A DNA stretch of 38,790 nt from Alloprevotella sp. (GTDB lineage: Bacteria > Bacteroidota > Bacteroidia > Bacteroidales > Bacteroidaceae): contig JAFUXE010000054.1 of the NCBI GenBank assembly GCA_017477205.1, positions 1 to 38,790 of the forward strand, given 5' to 3'. This document shows positions 32,318-38,790 of the stretch, in pieces (the stretch's first letter is position 1; each line of letters opens with the position of its first letter). The notes beneath the pieces are model-generated. The model did not search any database, was not told where the DNA came from, and was given only the letters and a program-made list of their open reading frames with translations. The translations under genes were made by a program, and so were the position numbers.

Positions 32318-33268
32318 ATGCCCACAAACAAAGTTGTCCGTCCCGGCAGCCTGCGCGCCTGGATCCTTGCGGCACGGCCGAAGACGCTCAGTGCGGCACT
32401 GGCCCCGGTCGTCGTCGCCTCCGCCTTTGCTTTTGCCGACGGCCGCATGCGCCCCATGCTCTGCATCCTGTGCCTGCTCTTTGCCGGAACCATGCAGATT
32501 GCCGCCAATCTCATCAACGACGTCCTGGACTTCCGTCGCGGAACGGACGGTGAAGACCGCCTCGGCCCCGAGCGCGCCTGCGCACAGGGCTGGCTGTCGC
32601 CCCGGGCATGCTGGCGGGGTATCGCCGTGTTGCTCCTGCTCGCCGCCCTGCTGGGGCTCGCCATCGTCGTGGCCAGCGGCGCATGGATAGACTGGAGCCA
32701 GGACGGCATGCACGTGGACTGGACTGCCGTCCTCATCCTGCTGGGCGTAGGCGTGGCGTGCGGCGTCTTTGCCTTCCTCTACACCTCCCTGCTCTCCTAT
32801 GTGGGCTGCGGCGACCTGCTCGTCTATCTGTTCTTCGGCTTTGTGCCCGTCCTGGGAACATACTACGTACAGGCGCTCGCACTCCCTGCCCACATCTGGT
32901 GGACGGGAGCCGCCGTGGGCCTTGTCGTTGATACCCTGCTCATCCTCAACAACTACCGCGACCGTGAAACCGACCGCGCGGCAGGCAAGCGCACGCTTGT
33001 CGCCATCTTTGGCGAACGCTTCGGCAGCCTCTTCTACCTCTTGCACGGCCTTCTCGGCACCGCCTGTGCCTACGTGGCACTTGTGCAGGAGGCTGTCCCC
33101 GCCTACGCGCTGCTCCTTCCCCTCGTCTATGTCGGCTTCCACTTCCTCGCGTGGCGCACGATGACGCACATCCGTACCGGCCGCGCCCTGAACCGTGTGC
33201 TGGGCCTCACCTCGCAGGGCATCCTGCTCTTTGCCCTCACCCTCTCCCTCGCCGCACTGACAAAATAA
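32318..33268 (+). CDS. menA: 1,4-dihydroxy-2-naphthoate polyprenyltransferase
   Basis: MenA attaches the prenyl chain to dihydroxynaphthoate in menaquinone synthesis, in the inner membrane. The ATG at 32318 (MPTNKVVRPGSLRAWI) gives 316 residues; codons further upstream lie in the repeat element. UbiA-family signatures are RPKTLSAALAPVVV, the first Asp-rich motif NLINDVLDFRRGTDGEDRLGP, and the second NNYRDRETDRAAGKRTL, with about eight or nine membrane helices. msrC follows after 29 bp, so the two are probably co-transcribed. Confidence 0.93.
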   Translation: MPTNKVVRPGSLRAWILAARPKTLSAALAPVVVASAFAFADGRMRPMLCILCLLFAGTMQIAANLINDVLDFRRGTDGEDRLGPERACAQGWLSPRACWRGIAVLLLLAALLGLAIVVASGAWIDWSQDGMHVDWTAVLILLGVGVACGVFAFLYTSLLSYVGCGDLLVYLFFGFVPVLGTYYVQALALPAHIWWTGAAVGLVVDTLLILNNYRDRETDRAAGKRTLVAIFGERFGSLFYLLHGLLGTACAYVALVQEAVPAYALLLPLVYVGFHFLAWRTMTHIRTGRALNRVLGLTSQGILLFALTLSLAALTK

Positions 33269-33272
33269 CACC

Positions 33273-33293
33273 CGTCACTTTTCACTTGTCAAT
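33273..33293 (+). repeat. three heptamers between menA and msrC
   Basis: CGTCACT, TTTCACT, TGTCAAT run from 33273 to 33293 and end four bases before the msrC ATG. They belong to the heptamer class of the leader elements. Confidence 0.6.
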
Positions 33294-33297
33294 AAAC

Positions 33298-33771
33298 ATG
33301 TCCAAATCTGAAGCCTATCGCGAACTCGCGGGACAAGTCGCCGCCCTCCTACGCCACGAAACGGATCCTGTCTCCAATATGGCGAACGCCGCCGCCCTCA
33401 TCCACGAAGCCTTGCAGCCCCATTGGACGGGCTTCTACGTCCTTGCTGCCGACGGCACCCTCCACCTGGGTCCCTTCCAGGGCCCCGTCGCCTGCACACG
33501 CATTCCTGCCGGACGCGGCGTCTGCGGCACAGCCCTTCAGGAGCGTCGCACACTGGTGGTTCCCGACGTTGACGCATTCCCCGGACATATTGCCTGCTCC
33601 AGCCTCTCACGCTCGGAGATTGTCGTGCCGCTTTTTGCACCCGACGGCCGTGTCCTCGCCGTTCTCGACATCGACAGCCGCCACCTTTCGGCTTACGACG
33701 ATGAAGACGCCCGCCATCTCGAAGAGATTGCCGGCATCGTTGCCGCCGCACTGACACGGGCAACACCATAA
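33298..33771 (+). CDS. msrC: GAF-domain free methionine-(R)-sulfoxide reductase
   Basis: The 157 residues form a single GAF domain of the fRMsr type, which reduces free methionine-R-sulfoxide in the cytoplasm. The family pattern is complete: HWTGFYVL, a first Cys in VACTRIPAGRGVCGTA (two Cys), a third Cys in HIACSSLSRSEIVVPL, and the final VLDIDSRHLSAYDDEDARHLEEI. The start is set at 33298 because upstream codons overlap menA and the heptamers. It follows menA closely and may share its transcript. Confidence 0.9.
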   Translation: MSKSEAYRELAGQVAALLRHETDPVSNMANAAALIHEALQPHWTGFYVLAADGTLHLGPFQGPVACTRIPAGRGVCGTALQERRTLVVPDVDAFPGHIACSSLSRSEIVVPLFAPDGRVLAVLDIDSRHLSAYDDEDARHLEEIAGIVAAALTRATP

Positions 33772-33809
33772 CGACAAGTTTTTTTACCCCATCACTTCCC
33801 ATCTCCCCC

Positions 33810-33837
33810 TTAAGCCCCAAATGCATTTGGGGCTTAA
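33810..33837. terminator. perfect 28-bp palindrome after msrC
   Basis: The sequence from TTAAGCCCCAAATG to CATTTGGGGCTTAA is its own reverse complement over 28 bases and lies 39 bp after the msrC stop. No T-run follows; T's precede it (33778-33785). It may work as a terminator for msrC or from the other side, or as a protein-binding site. Confidence 0.55.
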
Positions 33838-33853
33838 GCGTGATGGTATATAT

Positions 33854-33982
33854 TTATTCATCCAAGTTTCGGAAGTTGTAAACGCCCTGCCACAAAGCCC
33901 AGAAAGGGCGTTCAGACCACAGGCAGGGGTGCCGCTCCAGCTCTGCCTGTAATCTTATCAGGCCTTCGGCCTTTCTGCGCAT
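33854..33982 (-). CDS. possible 42-residue ORF within the structured element
   Basis: The minus strand encodes a Trp- and Arg-rich peptide starting MRRKAEGLIRLQAELERHP, with CLWSERPFWALWQGVYNF in the second half. The composition looks protein-like, and the ORF spans almost exactly the structured element. It has no clear promoter. It could be a small gene carried by the element, a fragment of a larger gene, or chance. Confidence 0.3.
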   Translation of the reverse strand: MRRKAEGLIRLQAELERHPCLWSERPFWALWQGVYNFRNLDE

Positions 33983-33998
33983 AGTACCTACGAAACTT
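33864..33998. repeat. structured element bounded by CAAGTTTCG / CGAAACTTG
   Basis: A stretch of about 135 bp has nine-base inverted ends (CAAGTTTCG at the left, CGAAACTTG at the right). It contains several hairpins: AACGCCCT with AGGGCGTT, AGGCAG with CTGCCT, and AGGCC-TTC-GGCCT. The direct repeat ATTCATCCAA occurs at its left edge and again just beyond its right edge. It has the look of a small repeat element or a structured RNA. The remaining gene-free sequence to 34339 holds a GTG-rich repeat-like piece (CTTCGTGTGATTCGTGG), a G7 run and a -7 box. Confidence 0.55.
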
Positions 33999-34240
33999 GA
34001 GTTAATTCATCCAATTGGTAACAATAGAATTCTCCAAGCCATATTCGCATTCTGTGTCCTTCGTGTGATTCGTGGCCAACAAGCTTCTCGCAGTTAGTGG
34101 CTCTCAGAAGGATTCCGCAATAACGCCACAAGAGAGGTTTTTCCCGCCGCATTTTGGTACGTTTTATAGCCAAAAACCACCTTTTTTACATCGTTTAACA
34201 TTCTTTAACGACGGGGGGGTAATTTTCGGCTTTCTCATTT

Positions 34241-34248
34241 TACATTTG
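34241..34248 (+). promoter_or_regulatory. -7 box upstream of the large surface protein
   Basis: TACATTTG fits TAnnTTTG and lies 204 bp before the ATG at 34453, giving a long leader that contains the signal-peptide relic. A run of seven G (34213-34219) abuts the expected -33 position. Confidence 0.5.
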
Positions 34249-34339
34249 TGCGCCCTTCGTGCGCGCATCGCGCGCACAGAAGAAAATAATGTGTAGGCAC
34301 ACAAATTCAAACCATACTAACAACCAATTAACAAAAAAG

Positions 34340-34399
34340 ATGAGAAAAATTACTTCTCTATTAAGCCTACTACTCATTGCAGTAGCAGGATGGGCATAG
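34340..34399 (+). pseudogene. signal-peptide-only ORF, relic upstream of the surface protein
   Basis: ATG at 34340 opens MRKITSLLSLLLIAVAGWA and stops at TAG (34397). It is a complete Sec signal and nothing else, and it closely resembles the signal of the next gene (MRKLTTLLTLLLLTVVGAMA). The stop falls where Gln normally follows cleavage (WA-Q), so one C-to-T change (CAG to TAG) could explain it. It is probably the remains of a duplicated gene start; a leader-peptide role is possible. Confidence 0.6.
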
Positions 34400-34452
34400 A
34401 CAATTATCTATCATTAATTCACTTTTATATTCACAACTAATCAATTCACAAC

Positions 34453-37400
34453 ATGAGAAAGCTAACAACACTTCTCACGCTCCTGCTGCTAACTGTTGTA
34501 GGAGCAATGGCACAGTCGTATACGATTGACGTGGATTATGAACACGGCACTTTCTACCGTTACAAGAACGGGTATACGATGACGCAAAACACTCCGGGCA
34601 GCCCATACAACGGCTCTGCGCCCGTGGACAATGCGGGATCTCCCTCCAGCAACTATGGCGCATGGGCATACAAGTGGGTTTCCGCCTACAGTTCCGCTCC
34701 AACGGTTACCGTGATTGCCGACGTGGACAATCATGGCAACAAGTTTGAAACTACGACCCATCAGTTCACGAGCGGTACGAACCTCACGTGGTCCATTGAA
34801 GTGGAAGAAGGCTATCGTATTATGTCCTACTCCATTGAAGGTACCACAGAAAGCGGAACGTTCACGCTGACGCCTGAAGGACAAGAGGCCACGAACTTTA
34901 CAACAAGCGGCGGCTCGCTGACCGTTGACGGGCTTTCGTCTTCCTCTGTGACGTTCAAGACTACGGGTGGCGGCAGCGACGTTCGCCTTAACTACACGAA
35001 GTTCCAAGTCAGAGTTGCCAAACTGGTGACCGTTGATTGGGAAAGCTATTCCGGATGGACAAGGAACAATGTTGCCTCCGTGTGGTGGGTAGGCATTACC
35101 ACGCCCGGCACAACAGCGGACACATACATGATGAGCCAGTTCCAATTCGCTCAGGAAACCGGTTATGGTGCAGCTACGCGCTACGCTTGTATTTCCACGA
35201 CAGGCCCCACAAGCGCAGGTGCCGTACTGGATGAAGCCGACGTTCTCGCCGTCTCTACAAACTCTGTTACTGCTACTGCTCAAGAGTACTACACCTACCA
35301 GCTTGCAGATGAAATCGAACTGACTGGAGCTACCACCTACTACATGGTATTCCTCACTTCCAACGAACCCACCGACGGCAAATACACCGTGGGCACGCAG
35401 CGTGTCAGCCTGAATACTTCCTATGGAACATACGTTGCTGGCACAATGGCTTCTAATGGTGTCCTGCAATCCACATGGACACCAGGCTTCAAGGCCACGT
35501 TGTCAACCTTCTCCTCATACAACGTAAACTATACCTGTAAGTCCACCGTTGACAACAGCACGATTACAACAGGAAGCTTTGAGGGCGTGGTTGGTGCCAT
35601 ATCAGCACCAGACCTGACTGGTTATGTTTTTGACCACGCAACGACAAGCGACGGCGAAAGCTACACCATAACCAGCGATGTCACGTCAGACCTTGACCTC
35701 ATTCTCTATTACGCTCCTCTCTACGATGTGACATACAACGTATATTTTGACGGAACCCTTAAGGGAACGGAAACTGTCCAGCAGGCGCACGGCACAGCTT
35801 CCGAAGTTCCTGAGAGCTTCAAAAGAGCCTACGCACAGTACGCTTACGATGTCACGGAAATCACGGCTTCCACAGAAGTGAATGCAACCGTCACGTTCAA
35901 CCTGCCGTTCGTTACTTCAACGGACTTTGCTACGGCAAAATGGTACTACCTCCAACAGCACACAACCAACAAACGCTACAACTATACAGATTCCTCCAAC
36001 GCATGTAAGTGGGCAACCTCCAACGCTGAGACGGAGAACTACCAGTGGGCGTTCGTTGGCAACGGATATGATGGTGTCAAGGTCATCAACAAGGGTTCTG
36101 GTGACGGTCTGTACATGAAAGACGCCGCCAGCATCACGATGAACGAGGACGGAACCGTATGGAGCATTGACGAGATCAACGACACACGCTTCTGCCTGTA
36201 CAATGCAGCCGAGACCATCGGCGACGGTAAGTATATCAATAGCCGTAGTGCAGGTATGGGTAAGTGGAACAGCAACGATGCTGGATCGCAGATGTGGGTA
36301 ATAGAAGTGCCTACCAATGCGGACCAGTATCTGGCAGCCGTTGAGGAAGCCAACGCTCTTATTACACTTAACACAAATGCTATTACAGCAAAGAAATCTG
36401 ACGAAGTGATTACGGCTCTTACGGCAACTCTCGGTGTAGATCCCAACAGCGCTACAGAGGATGACGTCCAGGCTGTAAGGGATGCCATTAGCGCCGTCCT
36501 TGCTGCCGACCCCGTATCATTAGCTATCCCCGATGGCACATACCTGATTGTGAACGGGAACCGCTACCCCTACATGAATGCAGACGCAGTCAACGGCGAA
36601 GAGGTAAATGGTGCTAACAATCCCAATTGGTACGAATCGTTCTGGAACATAAAGACTGTAGATGGCGGTGTAACCATACAGAACGCCATTACGGGCAAAT
36701 ACATCCCGCTTCCTGCCATAAGCACACATGCAGTTCTTACATCCACACCGACGACTTTGGCTGTTTCCAAGTCCTCTTCTGGTAACCCCGGATTCTTCTC
36801 TCTTGGAAATCTTAGTGCCTACCGTGGTCTCCATATGTCCGGCAGCGGTACGCTCGTTGGTTGGACAAGTGGCGGAGCCTCCGACTGGACACTTGTTCCC
36901 TTTGAAGACGTTACGGACTTCTCTACCATGGAAACCAACGCCGCAACGGCAGCTGCAAGCTTGATGAGCAACCGCAAGAGCAATCTTGGTGATGTCCTCC
37001 TTCGCTACAAAGAGGCTCCTGTCTCCGATGTAGAAAACAACGAATATGCTGCATACCAGAGTTCACCCTCTATGGAAAGCTATGCCGCATACGTTCAGGC
37101 TATCCTTGCCGTCGAAAAGAACCTGCCTGTTGACGGTGCCTACTACCGCATCTACAATCTGAACAAGTCTAACGCCTACATTCGCGTAGGTGACGATAGC
37201 AATTGCTATGCAGACGACTTTGACGGAAATGATCTGACCAATCTTTGGCAGTTTGTCAAGAACGGGTCTTATTACCATCTCTTCAACCCGCAGACACAAA
37301 CATATCTTGGCGCAACGGGCGTTGGTAGTTCTGCTTCACAGACACCCGCTTCCACCAGCGGCGTGGACTATGAACTTGCCATTCGTGGTGACGGATTCTC

Positions 37401-38058
37401 TCTGCACCAGATAGGTTGCAGCTACTTGATGCAGGTTGAAGGCAGCAACAACCACCTTACAGGTTGGAGCACCAACGCTGCATGGCAAGCCGTTGAAGTT
37501 ACGGATGCAACTGTTGATATCACACTCAACATTGCCAGTGACGGAAACAGCTATGCTACGTATTACAGTCCCTTCGGTCTTACGCTTGGCTCTGGAGTAG
37601 TGGCAAATGCCGTTAGCGTCAATGGCGAAAGCGCTGCGATGGAAGCTCTGGAATCTGCCCTTGCCCCGCTGACGCCGGTATTGCTCGTAAGTGAAGACGG
37701 CGCAACGAGCGTGACGGCTGTCATCACGCCTAATGTTGAAGCAACAACTACGACAAACGCACTTGAAGGCACGCTTGTCGAGAAGAGCTTGGTATCTGGC
37801 CAGCTGGTTCTTGCAGAAGCTTCGGGTAAAGTCGGTTTCTACACGCTTGCTGATGGTTACAACCTTGGCGCCAACAAAGCTTATTTGGTAGTTCCTGAAG
37901 GCGTCCGCAGCCTCGTTCTGACACAGGGCACAACAGGTATCAGCAGCATCCTCAATGCAGAGAACAACGGCGTGGCTTACGACCTCCAAGGCCGCCGCGT
38001 CCTGAATGCCCAGAAGGGTCTCTACATCCTGAACGGCAAAAAGGTTCTCGTAAAGTAA
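34453..38058 (+). CDS. large secreted surface protein with lectin-like segments, 1201 aa
   Basis: The protein has a Sec signal (MRKLTTLLTLLLLTVVGAMAQ), and its mature part is rich in Thr, Ser, Tyr and Asn. Several segments resemble ricin/beta-trefoil-like carbohydrate-binding folds, for example around residues 495-620 (KWYYLQQHTTNKRYNY, then YQWAFVGNGYDGVKV) and 680-820, with a third around 890-1010 (GAYYRIYNLNKSNAYI). It ends AYDLQGRRVLNAQKGLYIL followed by NGKKVLVK, the clearest T9SS-like tail in the window. Codon use is more AT-rich than in neighbouring genes, which may reflect transfer or weak selection. It is probably an adhesin or glycan-binding protein; no catalytic motif is recognised. 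Confidence 0.75.
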   Translation: MRKLTTLLTLLLLTVVGAMAQSYTIDVDYEHGTFYRYKNGYTMTQNTPGSPYNGSAPVDNAGSPSSNYGAWAYKWVSAYSSAPTVTVIADVDNHGNKFETTTHQFTSGTNLTWSIEVEEGYRIMSYSIEGTTESGTFTLTPEGQEATNFTTSGGSLTVDGLSSSSVTFKTTGGGSDVRLNYTKFQVRVAKLVTVDWESYSGWTRNNVASVWWVGITTPGTTADTYMMSQFQFAQETGYGAATRYACISTTGPTSAGAVLDEADVLAVSTNSVTATAQEYYTYQLADEIELTGATTYYMVFLTSNEPTDGKYTVGTQRVSLNTSYGTYVAGTMASNGVLQSTWTPGFKATLSTFSSYNVNYTCKSTVDNSTITTGSFEGVVGAISAPDLTGYVFDHATTSDGESYTITSDVTSDLDLILYYAPLYDVTYNVYFDGTLKGTETVQQAHGTASEVPESFKRAYAQYAYDVTEITASTEVNATVTFNLPFVTSTDFATAKWYYLQQHTTNKRYNYTDSSNACKWATSNAETENYQWAFVGNGYDGVKVINKGSGDGLYMKDAASITMNEDGTVWSIDEINDTRFCLYNAAETIGDGKYINSRSAGMGKWNSNDAGSQMWVIEVPTNADQYLAAVEEANALITLNTNAITAKKSDEVITALTATLGVDPNSATEDDVQAVRDAISAVLAADPVSLAIPDGTYLIVNGNRYPYMNADAVNGEEVNGANNPNWYESFWNIKTVDGGVTIQNAITGKYIPLPAISTHAVLTSTPTTLAVSKSSSGNPGFFSLGNLSAYRGLHMSGSGTLVGWTSGGASDWTLVPFEDVTDFSTMETNAATAAASLMSNRKSNLGDVLLRYKEAPVSDVENNEYAAYQSSPSMESYAAYVQAILAVEKNLPVDGAYYRIYNLNKSNAYIRVGDDSNCYADDFDGNDLTNLWQFVKNGSYYHLFNPQTQTYLGATGVGSSASQTPASTSGVDYELAIRGDGFSLHQIGCSYLMQVEGSNNHLTGWSTNAAWQAVEVTDATVDITLNIASDGNSYATYYSPFGLTLGSGVVANAVSVNGESAAMEALESALAPLTPVLLVSEDGATSVTAVITPNVEATTTTNALEGTLVEKSLVSGQLVLAEASGKVGFYTLADGYNLGANKAYLVVPEGVRSLVLTQGTTGISSILNAENNGVAYDLQGRRVLNAQKGLYILNGKKVLVK

Positions 38059-38088
38059 CATCGTATTCACCTCAAAAACAGAAACAAC

Positions 38089-38265
38089 ATGAAAAAGTAC
38101 ACAATGCCTTCTGTGAAGGTGATGCATATCGAAAATCACGAACTGCTCTGCGCAAGCCTGCCCATTGACTCCAGCGAGGTTGTCACTGGCGGCTGGACCC
38201 GCGAAAGCGGTGGCTGGAGCAGCGAGAATTGGTCCGAAATCGAAGACGAAGAGGAGGACTACTAA
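38089..38265 (+). CDS. small acidic, Trp-repeat peptide, 58 aa
   Basis: It starts 30 bp after the surface protein, MKKYTMPSVKVMHIENHELL, then CAS. The second half has three spaced Trp (GGWTRES, GGWSSEN, WSEIEDEEEDY). The layout 'MKKY-P-V-V---E---L(L)-AS' plus a polar tail is common in small Bacteroidales ORFs. It resembles a leader-plus-core peptide with a break after Cys-Ala-Ser, but no maturation enzyme is seen nearby. The leader is A-rich, and a clear terminator follows. Function unknown; a peptide precursor or a small partner of the surface protein are options. Confidence 0.65.
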   Translation: MKKYTMPSVKVMHIENHELLCASLPIDSSEVVTGGWTRESGGWSSENWSEIEDEEEDY

Positions 38266-38339
38266 AGAGGCGCACGCCTGCGCGGCGACGCAAGTCATGG
38301 CGCGCAGGATGCACAATGTTTAATTATAATTAGGTTTTG

Positions 38340-38376
38340 GGCCGGAGTTCATCGTGAGATGCGCTCCGGCCTTTTT
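38340..38376 (+). terminator. intrinsic terminator after the small peptide gene
   Basis: The stem GGCCGGAG / CTCCGGCC with a 16-base loop is followed by TTTTT. It ends the transcript of the surface protein and small peptide. Confidence 0.88.
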
Positions 38377-38439
38377 CCTGACGTTGCGTAAACCAATCAT
38401 CCGGCCAACGGGTACAATCTCTCTTGCGCACGCATGAGG

Positions 38440-38659
38440 GAGAGATGCCGTGACGACGGCCGGAAGATGCCGTGACGGATTCATTCTTCACGGCACATGA
38501 ATCAATTCTTCACGGCACATGGTTCAATTCTTCACGGCACATGGTTCAGTTCTTCACGGCATCTCGCAGGATTCTTCTGCGCATTCCGCTGAATCAAGAA
38601 GGCATCTTGTCGGAAGATAAAGGCACTTCGCTGAATCCTTAAGGCATCTCGTTCCCTTC
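38440..38659. repeat. 22-bp-period array C (ten units)
   Basis: Units of 22 bp start every 22 bp from 38440. The first two carry GATGCCGTGACG. The next four carry the inverse, TTCTTCACGGCA(C/T). Three of those (38484-38549) are nearly identical and differ only at AATCAA, GGTTCAA or GGTTCAG. The last four are diverged but keep the spacing (GGCAT or GGCAC core). It abuts the right 118-bp repeat with 13 bp between. Apart from this array and the terminator, 38266-38672 holds no gene I can support. Confidence 0.8.
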
Positions 38660-38672
38660 GTGCCGTTCGTGG

Positions 38673-38790
38673 TTAACGTGAGTTCGGTGTAAGAAAGTTG
38701 TTGAAAAAGTTGTAGGAGTGAGAATTTATTTGTAACTTTACATGTGATAAACAAATACTTACAAACAAACTCATCACTCCTATGAACACT
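38673..38790 (-). repeat. 118-bp inverted repeat, right copy
   Basis: Exact reverse complement of 23-140, ending at the last base of the window. A diverged CTTCGTGCCGTTCGTGG piece, similar to one at 34060-34076, lies just before it. The match may continue beyond the window. Confidence 0.9.

Noticed and set aside
33988..34173. 61-codon minus-strand ORF before the surface-protein locus
   Set aside because: It runs through a dispersed repeat (GTGTGATTCGTGG type), has no promoter, and its composition is not protein-like.

Overview
The window looks like a chromosomal piece of a fairly GC-rich member of the Bacteroidales, most likely Prevotellaceae. Evidence: promoters of the Bacteroidota type (TTTG or TTG, about 19-21 bp, then TAnnTTTG), A-rich rather than Shine-Dalgarno-type leaders, a HU-like protein of the Bacteroidales kind, a PorT-family beta-barrel, an Omp28-type protein, and four secreted proteins ending in a 'D-LQGRR...KG-YI-NGKK' tail that resembles a type 9 secretion (T9SS) sorting tail. 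The assignment is inference; no rRNA or tRNA gene was seen.

Layout. (1) 1-140 and 38673-38790: two perfect 118-bp inverted copies of one sequence bracket the window. (2) 121-432: a small hypothetical gene whose stop lies in the left copy, then a gene-free stretch with a 23-bp-period palindrome array. (3) 913-7911: a type I restriction-modification operon hsdM-hsdS-(four-helix-bundle protein)-hsdR. All three junctions are filled by 9-bp tandem arrays, and the same repeat lies in frame inside hsdR. hsdS carries a C8 tract and a three-copy 12-bp repeat, both able to switch specificity. (4) 8160-12000: HU-like protein, sirtuin, and three FKBP isomerases in a row (cytoplasmic, lipoprotein, exported). 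(5) 12136-21638: GH18-like secreted protein, enolase, a three-repeat secreted protein, a small lipoprotein, a dicarboxylate/Na+ symporter and an Omp28 protein. (6) 21693-26809: ompH-murI-purL, with repeat-derived peptides inside PurL. (7) 26856-28163: second 23-bp array, 2[4Fe-4S] ferredoxin and porT. (8) 28256-32131, minus strand: tatA-tatC-polyferredoxin-aldo/keto reductase, a compact twin-arginine (Tat) export operon that appears to carry its own substrates. (9) 32318-33771: menA and msrC. (10) 33772-38790: structured non-coding DNA, a signal-peptide relic, a 1201-residue surface protein, a 58-residue peptide gene, a terminator and a 22-bp array.

The most unusual theme is the repeat biology. 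At least five classes of short-unit arrays (9 bp, 8 bp, 7 bp, 17+6 bp and 22 bp) and a 32-bp GC-rich element sit at gene boundaries, often starting at a stop codon or ending just before a start codon. Several have also entered reading frames (hsdR, purL at two places, polyferredoxin), always at inter-domain linkers or surface loops and without breaking the frame. The second theme is a probably phase-variable type I R-M system, in which gain or loss of one C stops HsdS right after its first half.
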